NCBI GenBank assembly: GCA_002408385.1 | Contig: DHSB01000033.1 | Location: forward strand, 1-7,141 | DNA from: Myxococcales bacterium UBA5297 | GTDB lineage: Bacteria; Myxococcota; Myxococcia; Myxococcales; UBA5297 | Direction of reading: 5' to 3' | Length of the DNA: 7,141 nucleotides | Shown: piece after piece, positions 1 to 5,270 of the stretch | How positions within the stretch are numbered: position 1 is the stretch's first letter | Layout: every line of letters begins with the position of its first letter | Notes under the pieces: generated by a model | The model's input: the letters and a program-made list of their open reading frames with translations, nothing else | Told to the model about the DNA's origin: nothing | Database searches by the model: none | Position numbers and translations under genes: made by a program

Positions 1-308
1 GAACGACTGTCAAACTCGGGCTCCGCGAAGTCCCACATTAGAACCCTGCCCACCCTGCGGACCGTTTCGCCCACCCGGCAGACGGCTCCGCCTACCTTAC
101 GGGCCTGATCGGCTTGGCCTGCGAACTGCTGCGCCTGGCCTGCAATTCAAGCCGCCTACTCCGAGGAGCCTCGCGCCCGTCCTGCGCAGTGTCGCGCCCT
201 ACTTGGCGCGCCTCGAGCGAACGAATCGTCGCGACAGCCCTTGTGGACTTGGCTGCGCCCGTCGCGTCGTCAGGGGCCGCGGTCCCCTGTCGAGGGCGCG
301 CGGCGCCG
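1..308. other. Intergenic/edge region without a convincing complete gene
   Basis: These 308 bases lie downstream of the M56 peptidase gene. I find no complete coding region here that is not an antisense shadow of the peptidase gene. The octamer TGGCCTGC occurs twice (about 115-122 and 136-143). One thing may be real: on the minus strand an ATG at 38-36 opens a frame that stays open to the window edge, reading MWDFAEPEFDSR, with a weak AGGG purine run about eight bases upstream. It could be the first 12 codons of the next minus-strand gene, but 12 codons are too few to identify anything. A stem-loop near the peptidase stop is listed separately. Confidence 0.4.
271..289 (-). terminator. Stem-loop just downstream of the M56 peptidase gene
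   Basis: CAGGGG at 271-276 pairs perfectly with CCCCTG at 284-289 across a 7-base loop, about 20 bases past the peptidase stop codon. No T-tract follows on the minus strand, so it is not a canonical Rho-independent terminator. It may be a 3'-end stabilising hairpin, or chance in GC-rich DNA. Confidence 0.2.
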
Positions 309-1484
309 CTACTTCACCACCAGCAGATGCACGTGCCGCTTGCCGTCCTCGGTCCAGACCAGCAGCGTCGTCCGGCCGGGCTTGGTGCCTTCGAGGCCGA
401 CCTCATGCGTGGAGATGACCCCGACGTTGACGATCTCCGGGTTGCCGATCGAGACCCGGGAGATCTTCAGGTCGAACATCAGCGTCTCGAAGCCGTTGAG
501 CGCCACGTTGATGACCGGCTGCTCCTTCACCTCCTGCTCATCATCGGGCGGCGTGGGCGCCGCCAAGGCGACTCCGCCGAGGATGAGCGAAAGGACCAGC
601 GTCGGCCAGAAGCGCGCGGCGCGATGGGACTGGGTGCTGGCGAGCATCTCGATTCTCCTTTCGAGGGAGCGGGAATCCAGCGCCACCTCTCCGGCCTCCC
701 TCGGTCCGAAGCGATGGAGCTCCACGACATCGACCAGCAGGTGGGCGTAGGCGCGCGGCGCGACCGCACCGACACGCACGTCGACCGCCATCTCCCGCGC
801 CAGGCCTATCTCCTCGGACAGGCGCCGGGCGCTCGGGTGGAAGGTGAACGGCACCTCGAGTAGCGACAGCCCCAGGGCGAACAGGTGGTCGAGCCGCGCC
901 AGGTGCGTCAGCTCGTGCCGCAGGACAAGCTCGAGCGCGTCCTCGTCGATCGACCCGAGCAGCGCCTCGGGCAGCACCACGGTCGCCGGCAGCCCGCGCA
1001 CGAACGGCAGCGACGCGCGTGCGCTCACGACCAGCCGCGGCGGCGCGATCCCCAGCTCGCGAGCGAGCCTCTCGGCTATCGCGTCCGCGGCCGCAGGCAC
1101 CGGCGCCTCGGCCCGCGCGAGCCGTGCCGCGCGCATCGCCGACAGCCCGAGCCGGGCAAGCCCGATGAGAGCGACGAGCGTCCACGCGGCGCCCAACCAG
1201 GCGAGCGGCGGGGTCGCGGCCTCGACGGCGACGCGCACCGTCTCCTCGGTCACCGGAATGAGCGAGTCGGCCGTGGCCCCCACCGGTGCCGGCCGATCGC
1301 TTCCGAGAAGCGCGCGCGCGAGCGGCACGACAAAGAGGGTCGCGCCCAGCGCGTAGGCGAGCACCAGCGCCCGGAAACGACTTGCCGGCCGGTCGTCCTC
1401 ACGGCCTCGGGCCGCCCCATGCAGCAGCGGCAAGCCCAGCCAGGCCAACGCGGCGCACGCACCGAGCAGCGCGAGGGTGTTCAT
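309..1484 (-). CDS. M56 (BlaR1/MecR1-like) membrane zinc metallopeptidase with C-terminal pilus-secretin-type domain
   Basis: This 391-residue protein is the likely sensor/protease partner of the BlaI repressor encoded just upstream. In BlaR1/MecR1 systems a membrane M56 protease, triggered by a periplasmic signal, leads to cleavage of the repressor in the cytoplasm. Visible here are hydrophobic segments at about 1-22, 38-60 and 94-116, and the zinc motif HELTH (H190, E191, H194) followed by ARLDH. The REMAVD stretch (E231, D235) matches the family's ERACD third-ligand region. A last membrane segment spans about 293-309 and ends in ALAA-P, like a signal-peptidase site. The penicillin-binding transpeptidase domain of BlaR1 is absent. 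Instead residues about 322-391 (RVSIGNPEIVNV, then GTKPGRTTLLVW) match the short N-terminal domain of CpaC/PilQ-like secretins (Pfam T2SS-T3SS_pil_N type). The start is supported by GGAGG at 1490-1494, five bases before the ATG. That ATG overlaps the repressor stop by 4 bases, implying translational coupling. The peptidase call is firm; the C-terminal domain assignment is by eye but strong; the signal sensed is unknown. Confidence 0.9.
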   Translation of the reverse strand: MNTLALLGACAALAWLGLPLLHGAARGREDDRPASRFRALVLAYALGATLFVVPLARALLGSDRPAPVGATADSLIPVTEETVRVAVEAATPPLAWLGAAWTLVALIGLARLGLSAMRAARLARAEAPVPAAADAIAERLARELGIAPPRLVVSARASLPFVRGLPATVVLPEALLGSIDEDALELVLRHELTHLARLDHLFALGLSLLEVPFTFHPSARRLSEEIGLAREMAVDVRVGAVAPRAYAHLLVDVVELHRFGPREAGEVALDSRSLERRIEMLASTQSHRAARFWPTLVLSLILGGVALAAPTPPDDEQEVKEQPVINVALNGFETLMFDLKISRVSIGNPEIVNVGVISTHEVGLEGTKPGRTTLLVWTEDGKRHVHLLVVK

Positions 1485-1903
1485 CGCTTCCTCCGGGGAG
1501 CGTTCTCGAGCCGCTCGTCTATCTTCTCGCGCAGGGTCTCGAGGTCTTCGCGCGAGAGCGACTCGTCCTCAATGAGGCGCGCGACCAGGGATTCGGCCTG
1601 GCCGCCGAAGAGTCTGTCGACGAGGTCGCGCACGTGGCGACGGCGCGCCTTGGCCGAATCGACCTTCGGGCGAAACAGGTGGGCGCGCCCGCCGGCCGGA
1701 TTGGCGATGTGGTCGACGTAGCCCTTCTGTTCGAGGATGCGCACCAGAGTCAGCACCGTGGTGTAGGCGACCTGCTTGCCCATCTGCTCGAGGAGCTGCT
1801 GCACGGTGCCCTCGCCGAGCGTCCAGAGCGCTTGCAGCACTTCGGACTCGGCGCGGGTGAGGACGGGGAGCTCTGCCTTCTTGGCGTTCATTACGAAAGT
1901 CAT
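1481..1903 (-). CDS. BlaI/MecI/CopY-family winged-helix transcriptional repressor
   Basis: This 140-residue protein is a typical size for the Penicillinase_R family of dimeric repressors. Members bind dyad operators and are inactivated by proteolysis (BlaI, MecI) or by metal (CopY). The N-terminal winged helix is clear: LTRAESEVLQALW (helix 1), then GTVQQLLEQM, then VAYTTVLTLVRILEQKGYV (recognition helix and start of the wing). The C-terminal half contains AESLVARLIEDESLSREDLETL, the usual dimerisation region. No CopY-like cysteine metal-binding tail is present, so proteolytic control by the adjacent M56 protein is the more likely switch. Two starts are possible: ATG at 1903 and ATG at 1891 (MNAKKAEL). 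The second gives a more family-like N terminus, and the first lies inside a candidate -10 box; neither has a clear Shine-Dalgarno sequence. The gene probably represses its own operon. Other targets cannot be told from this window. Confidence 0.92.
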   Translation of the reverse strand: MTFVMNAKKAELPVLTRAESEVLQALWTLGEGTVQQLLEQMGKQVAYTTVLTLVRILEQKGYVDHIANPAGGRAHLFRPKVDSAKARRRHVRDLVDRLFGGQAESLVARLIEDESLSREDLETLREKIDERLENAPRRKR

Positions 1904-1979
1904 AGTAGATGAGGCAGCGCTCGCACGTCAACTAGGGTCTTAGTAGCTCAGTTGCCAGTTGTGACTACTGAGTTGACAG
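1902..1979 (-). promoter_or_regulatory. Putative promoter and operator dyads for the blaI-like/M56 operon
   Basis: On the minus strand TTGACG (1926-1931) is followed after 18 bases by TACTAT (1902-1907), a plausible sigma-70-type pair. Transcription would start near 1895, just before the second candidate ATG of the repressor gene. Upstream lies dyad-rich, locally AT-richer DNA. AGTTGTGACTACT (1957-1969) is an imperfect 13-base palindrome (AGTnGT / ACnACT), and CTTAGTAG (1939-1946) faces CTACTGAG (1965-1972) as an inverted repeat with one mismatch. BlaI-type repressors bind dyads built on TACA/TGTA-like or GTAGT-like half-sites, so these are reasonable operators. The assignment is inference from position and symmetry; no binding site is proven. 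Confidence 0.45.
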
Positions 1980-2031
1980 CCGGGCTTCGACCGGATCCCA
2001 AGGACTAGGCAGAGCCGAAGCCGGTCGGTTG

Positions 2032-2051
2032 GGGCGCACGGCAAGGCGCCC
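2032..2051. other. Perfect 6-bp stem-loop in the gap between the pseudouridine synthase and repressor genes
   Basis: GGGCGC (2032-2037) pairs with GCGCCC (2046-2051) across an 8-base loop. It lies about 85 bases past the end of the rluA-like gene and upstream of the repressor promoter. There is no T-tract on either strand, so terminator function is doubtful. The gap (1904-2135) shows no gene. Confidence 0.25.
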
Positions 2052-2109
2052 TCCCTGGGACCAACTCGGCCGACTCGACGGCGGATTCAGGCGCGGCCGA
2101 CACGAAGGT

Positions 2110-2128
2110 CGGCTCTCCGGCGAGACCG
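2110..2128 (-). terminator. Stem-loop immediately after the RluA-family gene
   Basis: Starting eight bases past the TGA stop (2136-2138), the minus strand reads CGGTCTC, loop GCCG, then GAGA-G-CCG. This gives a seven-pair stem with a single bulged G, framed by GGTC/GACC. It lacks a T-tract, so it is at best a weak or Rho-assisted terminator. Position is the main argument. Confidence 0.2.
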
Positions 2129-2135
2129 CTCGACC

Positions 2136-3056
2136 TCACACGTCGGCGGGATCGACGCCGACCAGTCCCAGTCCCCAGGCGAGGTCCGTGGGCACCGGGG
2201 CGAGGATGCGCAACGGCTCGCCGGTCTCCGGGTGCGGCAACTGCAACTCGCGCGCGTGGAGCAGCACCCGCTCGACCCGCGACGGGCCCGCGTCGGTCTC
2301 GATCTGCTTCGGCCCGCCGTAGAGCGCGTCGCCGACGAGCGGCGCGCCGAGCGAGGTGAGGTGGACGCGGATCTGATGCGTGCGCCCGGTCTCGGGAAAG
2401 GCCGCGAGCGCGCACAGCCGGCCCTTTCGACCGAGCACCTTGTAGCGGGTCGCCGCGGGCATCTTGCCGCCGGCGACGGCGAGGTAGCGCCCCTTGCGCT
2501 GGGGATCGGGCGAGAGCGGCGTCTCGACCCGCCCCTCGTCGATCAGCTCGCCGAAGGCGATGGCCAGATAGCGCTTGTGCGCGGTGCCCTCGCGAAAGGC
2601 CCCGGCGAGCGCGCGCGTCGCCATCCGCGTCTTGCCGAAGACGGTCACCCCGCTCGTCTCGAGGTCGAGACGGTGCACGAGGCCGGCCTCGCCGCCCAAG
2701 TGCGCGCTCACCAAGGCGAGCAGGTTGCCCTCGTCGCTGCCGAGCGTCGCCTGCGCGGCTACAAAGGGCGGCTTGTCGGCCGCGACGAGCGAGGCGTCCT
2801 CGTAGAGGATGCGCCCAGCCGACAGCTCGGCCGCAGGCCTCGCGGCGCGGCCCGCCTCCTCGAGCACGACGAGCACGTCCTGGCCCGCGCGAACCAGGCG
2901 CGAGGCGACCTTGACGCGCTTGCCCTCTATCCAGACGCCGCCGCGCTCGAGCACCCGGCGCGCTTCGCCACGGCTGACGCCTCCGGCGCGGGAGATGAAG
3001 CGGTCGAGCCGCTCCCCCTCGTCACTCGGCGCCGGCCGAAGCGCGAGCTTCTTCAC
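2136..3056 (-). CDS. RluA-family pseudouridine synthase (RluC/RluD type with S4 domain)
   Basis: This 306-residue enzyme isomerises specific uridines in RNA, most likely rRNA, to pseudouridine in the cytoplasm. Residues about 14-62 (GERLDRFISRAGGVSRGEAR...) form an S4 RNA-binding domain, as in RluC and RluD. The catalytic domain carries the signature HRLDLETSG at 128-136 with catalytic Asp131. It also has KRYLAI (161-166), GRTHQIRVHL (224-233) and GDALYGG (242-248), all standard family blocks. The length is normal. The start is a GTG directly after the TAG of the fmdB-like gene, with no spacer and no clear Shine-Dalgarno sequence, so translation is probably coupled by termination-reinitiation. 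The motif that is usually KPPG reads KPPF at 95-98, a mild variant. The position modified and the substrate RNA cannot be deduced from sequence. Confidence 0.95.
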   Translation of the reverse strand: MKKLALRPAPSDEGERLDRFISRAGGVSRGEARRVLERGGVWIEGKRVKVASRLVRAGQDVLVVLEEAGRAARPAAELSAGRILYEDASLVAADKPPFVAAQATLGSDEGNLLALVSAHLGGEAGLVHRLDLETSGVTVFGKTRMATRALAGAFREGTAHKRYLAIAFGELIDEGRVETPLSPDPQRKGRYLAVAGGKMPAATRYKVLGRKGRLCALAAFPETGRTHQIRVHLTSLGAPLVGDALYGGPKQIETDAGPSRVERVLLHARELQLPHPETGEPLRILAPVPTDLAWGLGLVGVDPADV

Positions 3057-3374
3057 CTACGCCGCAGCGCTCTTGGAGGTCGAGCTCGCAGGGGTCGAGC
3101 TGCTGGTCGAGCTCGAGCTGCTCGTCGAGACCGAGCTGCCCGTCGAGCTCGAGCTGCCCGTCGACTTGCTGGAGGACTTGCTCGACGAGCTGGAAGAGCT
3201 CGAGCTGTAGAGGTCCTTGTACCAACCGCCGCCCTTGAGCGCGAAAGAGGTCTCGCTGATGAGACGGCGCACCGGCTGCCCACAGGTCTTGCAAACGGTC
3301 AGAGCGTCCTCGGTGATCCGCTGCATCACCTCGTAGCGGCCGCACTTGTTGCACTCGTATTCGTAGATTGGCAT
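3057..3374 (-). CDS. FmdB-family zinc-ribbon protein with long serine-rich tail
   Basis: This 105-residue small protein belongs to the FmdB/putative regulatory zinc-ribbon family. It starts with the hallmark MPIYEYEC and has two knuckles, C8-x2-C11 and C28-x2-C31, that would bind one zinc. The conserved motif GGGWYKDLY ends the folded part at residue 56. Family members are widespread but their molecular role is poorly defined; FmdB itself was named for a proposed regulatory role in the formamidase region. Residues 57-105 are 32 serines out of 49, mixed with Lys, Thr, Gly and a terminal AAA, and are surely disordered. Serine-rich tails occur in this family, but this one is long and encoded by AGC/TCG-rich repeat DNA. 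The gene is first in a two-gene operon with the pseudouridine synthase. Identity is firm, function unknown. Confidence 0.93.
   Translation of the reverse strand: MPIYEYECNKCGRYEVMQRITEDALTVCKTCGQPVRRLISETSFALKGGGWYKDLYSSSSSSSSSKSSSKSTGSSSSTGSSVSTSSSSSTSSSTPASSTSKSAAA
3060..3206 (-). repeat. Low-complexity GAGCTCG/AGCTCG-rich repeat encoding the serine tail of the FmdB-like protein
   Basis: The segment is built of irregular iterations of AGCTCG, GACGGGCAGCTCG and AGCAAGTC-like units. All minus-strand frames are open or nearly so; the plus strand in one frame reads an alternating Leu/Glu/Val string. This is typical slippage-prone microsatellite-like coding DNA, so tail length may vary between strains. 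Confidence 0.7.
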
Positions 3375-3429
3375 GGCTGCTTGACCTTCAGAACAACTGT
3401 CGATCGCACCTCAACAACGCGTCGCCGAG

Positions 3430-3457
3430 ACCTTAACCACCGGTCACGGGCTGTCAA
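3430..3457 (-). promoter_or_regulatory. Putative promoter for the fmdB-like/rluA-like operon
   Basis: On the minus strand a perfect TTGACA (3452-3457) is followed after 16 bases by TAAGGT (3430-3435), matching the three most conserved -10 positions. Transcription would start near 3423, giving a leader of about 50 bases. The -35 box directly abuts the -10 box of the divergent gene. Confidence 0.45.
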
Positions 3458-3463
3458 TATAAT
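3433..3463 (+). promoter_or_regulatory. Putative promoter for the M3-like gene, possibly leaderless
   Basis: A perfect TATAAT stands at 3458-3463. TTAACC (3433-3438) is a weak -35 candidate at a long 19-base spacing. A start about seven bases past the -10 box falls at or next to the ATG at 3470, and there is no Shine-Dalgarno sequence before it. A leaderless mRNA is therefore likely if this box is used. Confidence 0.5.
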
Positions 3464-3469
3464 CGGGCC

Positions 3470-4972
3470 ATGGACTTGTCCACCCTTCGACACCTCGGTG
3501 AGGGCCTTCTCTCGCAGCTCGCCCGCGCCGAATACCGGCAGCGCGCCGGCCTTCATGGCGCAGTCAACCTCGCCTCTATCTACTCGGGATTCCAGGCACT
3601 TTCTTCCAATGATGCTTGGGCACTCGCCCGGGGAGGCATCGACCGGGCAACCGACCAGGCTTCGCGAGGGCAAGCGAGTCGATTCGCACGGCTGGTCGCG
3701 CTCGCCCACGAGGGGAGCGTCGACGCCGAGCCTCGGCAGGAGCGCCTGGAGGCCGAGGCCAAGGCTGCGGTCTGCTTCGAGGGCGAACCGATCGCCTTTC
3801 GCGCGCTCGGCGAACAGGTCGCCGGCGAGCGCGATCGCCACCGGCGCGCCGAGCTCGCCCGGGCCCGCGACTCGGTCGTGGCCTCGTTCGATCGCGCGGA
3901 GCCCCGGCGCATCGAACAGCGGATGGAGCTCGCGGACAAGCTGGGCTTCACCTCGTACCCGGCGATGGCCGCCACGCTCGGCGGCTTCGATCTCGGCGCG
4001 CTCGCCGCCGAGGCCCGCGCCACGCTCCTCGCCACCGAGGACGCCTACCGCGACCTGATGGCCTACGGGCTCAAGCGCGCCGTCGGGCGCATCGGCCTTG
4101 AGCCGCACGGCGAGGCGGCCGAGCACGATCTGGAGCGCTTCGGCCACCTCGCCCCCTATGCCGAGCTCTTCGCGCCCCGCGGGCTGCTGACCGTCTCGCG
4201 GCGCTTTCTCGAGTGGATCGGGCTGCCGCTCGAGGCCTCGGGCACGGTGCGGCTCGACCTCGAGCCTCGGCCGACCAAGGCCCCGGGCTGCTTCGTGGCC
4301 TGCTTCTCGGTCCCCGACCGGATGGCCCTGACGCTTCGCCCCGCGGGCGGCGCCGGCGACTACTCGGAGTTGCTCCACGGCCTGGGCGTCGCCGCCTTCT
4401 TCGGCTCGGTCCATCCCGAGGCGCTGTTCGAGAACCGCTGGCTCGCCGACCCTGCGCTGCCCAAAGCCTTCGGGCTCGTCTTCGAAAACCTGCTCCTCGA
4501 CGAAGGCTTCCTGATCAAGGCGCTTGGCGCCGGCGCGCACGAGGCGGGCGAGGCGGCGCGCTTCCTCGCCATCGAACGGTTGCTCAGCCTGCGCCTGCTG
4601 TGCGCACAGCTCGCCTTCGAGCTCGACCTATATGAGGAAGGACCGCGCGCCGAGTTGAAGGGCTACTATCGAGAGACGCTGGGCAAGGCGGCTCTGTGCG
4701 ACTGGCCGCTCGAGTGGTGGCTGTGGCGGGTCGAGCCGGGCTTCCCCGTCGCCGCGCGCCTGCGCGGCTGGAGCCTGGAGGCGCCGGTACACCAGGCGCT
4801 GCTCGATCGGGCCAACGAAGACTACTGGCGCAACCCGCGGATGGGAGCGCTGCTCGCCGCGTGGTCCGAGCGCGGCGGAGAGCTCGACGCCACGGCGCTC
4901 GCCGAAGAGCTGGGCGCAAGGCTGTCGCTCGCCTCGGCGGCCCAGCGGCTCGTGGCGGTGGCCGCGCGCTAG
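3470..4972 (+). CDS. M3 oligopeptidase-like protein with degenerate zinc/catalytic site (probable pseudopeptidase)
   Basis: This 500-residue, mainly helical, cytoplasmic-looking protein has no signal peptide or membrane segment. Much of it follows the M3 (thimet oligopeptidase/oligoendopeptidase F) pattern. An N-terminal helical half includes ADKLGFTSYPAM (155-166). Then comes KAPGCFVACFSVPDRMALTL (270-289), corresponding to the family's KapGAfc block, followed by DYSELLHGLGVAAFF (297-311) where active enzymes have LLHEfGHal. The C-terminal helices include ARLRGWSLEA and DYWRNPRMGALL (429-462). Only H303 of the metal/catalytic set remains: the catalytic Glu is G304, the second His is V307, and 29 residues after H303, where thimet oligopeptidase has its third zinc ligand, stands K332 (motif KAFGLVFEN for EAPSQMLEN). 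Hydrolysis by the usual mechanism is therefore unlikely; a binding or scaffold role is inference. The frame is intact and codon use is normal, so it is not a decayed gene. No upstream Shine-Dalgarno sequence is seen. The fold call rests on reading motifs by eye. Confidence 0.75.
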   Translation: MDLSTLRHLGEGLLSQLARAEYRQRAGLHGAVNLASIYSGFQALSSNDAWALARGGIDRATDQASRGQASRFARLVALAHEGSVDAEPRQERLEAEAKAAVCFEGEPIAFRALGEQVAGERDRHRRAELARARDSVVASFDRAEPRRIEQRMELADKLGFTSYPAMAATLGGFDLGALAAEARATLLATEDAYRDLMAYGLKRAVGRIGLEPHGEAAEHDLERFGHLAPYAELFAPRGLLTVSRRFLEWIGLPLEASGTVRLDLEPRPTKAPGCFVACFSVPDRMALTLRPAGGAGDYSELLHGLGVAAFFGSVHPEALFENRWLADPALPKAFGLVFENLLLDEGFLIKALGAGAHEAGEAARFLAIERLLSLRLLCAQLAFELDLYEEGPRAELKGYYRETLGKAALCDWPLEWWLWRVEPGFPVAARLRGWSLEAPVHQALLDRANEDYWRNPRMGALLAAWSERGGELDATALAEELGARLSLASAAQRLVAVAAR

Positions 4973-5012
4973 GCGCGTGCGCCAAAAGCTCGGCCGAGGC
5001 CCTGAAGATGTG

Positions 5013-5130
5013 TCGAAGAATCCTTCGAGCGATAACCGGTCAGCCCGAGCCCCTCGGCAGGCTCGGGGCAGGCCGCCTCGACTTCGCTCGAGGTGACCGG
5101 ATGTCGCCGAGGTTCGGGCCCTTTCGCGAC
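5013..5130. repeat. Cluster of perfect stem-loops, REP/MITE-like, with a possible three-way junction
   Basis: This stretch starts 40 bases after the M3-like gene and packs several hairpins. TCGAAG/CTTCGA (5013-5018 with 5023-5028) has a 4-base loop. CCCGAGCC/GGCTCGGG (5044-5051 with 5060-5067) has an 8-base loop. CCTCGA/TCGAGG (5076-5081 with 5088-5093) has a 6-base loop. GTCGC/GCGAC (5103-5107 with 5126-5130) closes the cluster. The second and third hairpins are bracketed by CCGGTCA (5036-5042) and TGACCGG (5094-5100), a perfect 7-bp closing stem, so 5036-5100 can fold into a three-way junction. Sequences of the type CCTCGACTTCGCTCGAGG recur as dispersed intergenic elements in many high-GC genomes, which supports a REP or MITE reading. 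No T-tract follows, so it is not a classic terminator, though it may protect the upstream mRNA. The rest of the 4973-5270 gap shows no gene and no clear promoter. Confidence 0.55.
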
Positions 5131-5270
5131 AGGCCTTGAGCGCTCCGGCGGCCATCGGGCAGGCTTTGCACCGAGTCATGCTCACCCGCCGTGACGAGCC
5201 AAGAGAAATTCGCTGCGCAACCAACGTAGGCGAGCGTACGACAATGCCCTGAGCATCCGAGGAGGCAATC

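Noticed and set aside
114..863. Plus-strand open frame of 249 codons opposite the M56 gene
   Set aside because: It is antisense to an intact peptidase gene with a strong Shine-Dalgarno sequence, has no ribosome-binding site and no recognisable domain.
2232..4058. Plus-strand open frame of 608 codons across the rluA-like and fmdB-like genes
   Set aside because: It runs antisense to two clearly recognised genes and then across their promoter into the wrong frame of the M3-like gene. Composition is Arg/Ala-rich and no domain is visible.
3326..4540. Minus-strand open frame of 404 codons opposite the M3-like gene
   Set aside because: It is a shadow of the M3-like frame, crosses the divergent promoter region and fmdB start, and shows no motif.
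5154..5172. Possible sigma-54 (-24/-12) promoter before the VWA gene, around GGGCAGGCTTTGCAC
   Set aside because: The GG and GC elements are not at the required 10-base separation, so the resemblance is superficial.
5178..5254. Short plus-strand frame of about 24 codons in the gap before the VWA gene
   Set aside because: It has no ribosome-binding site and no coding signal, and it ends 17 bases before the VWA start.
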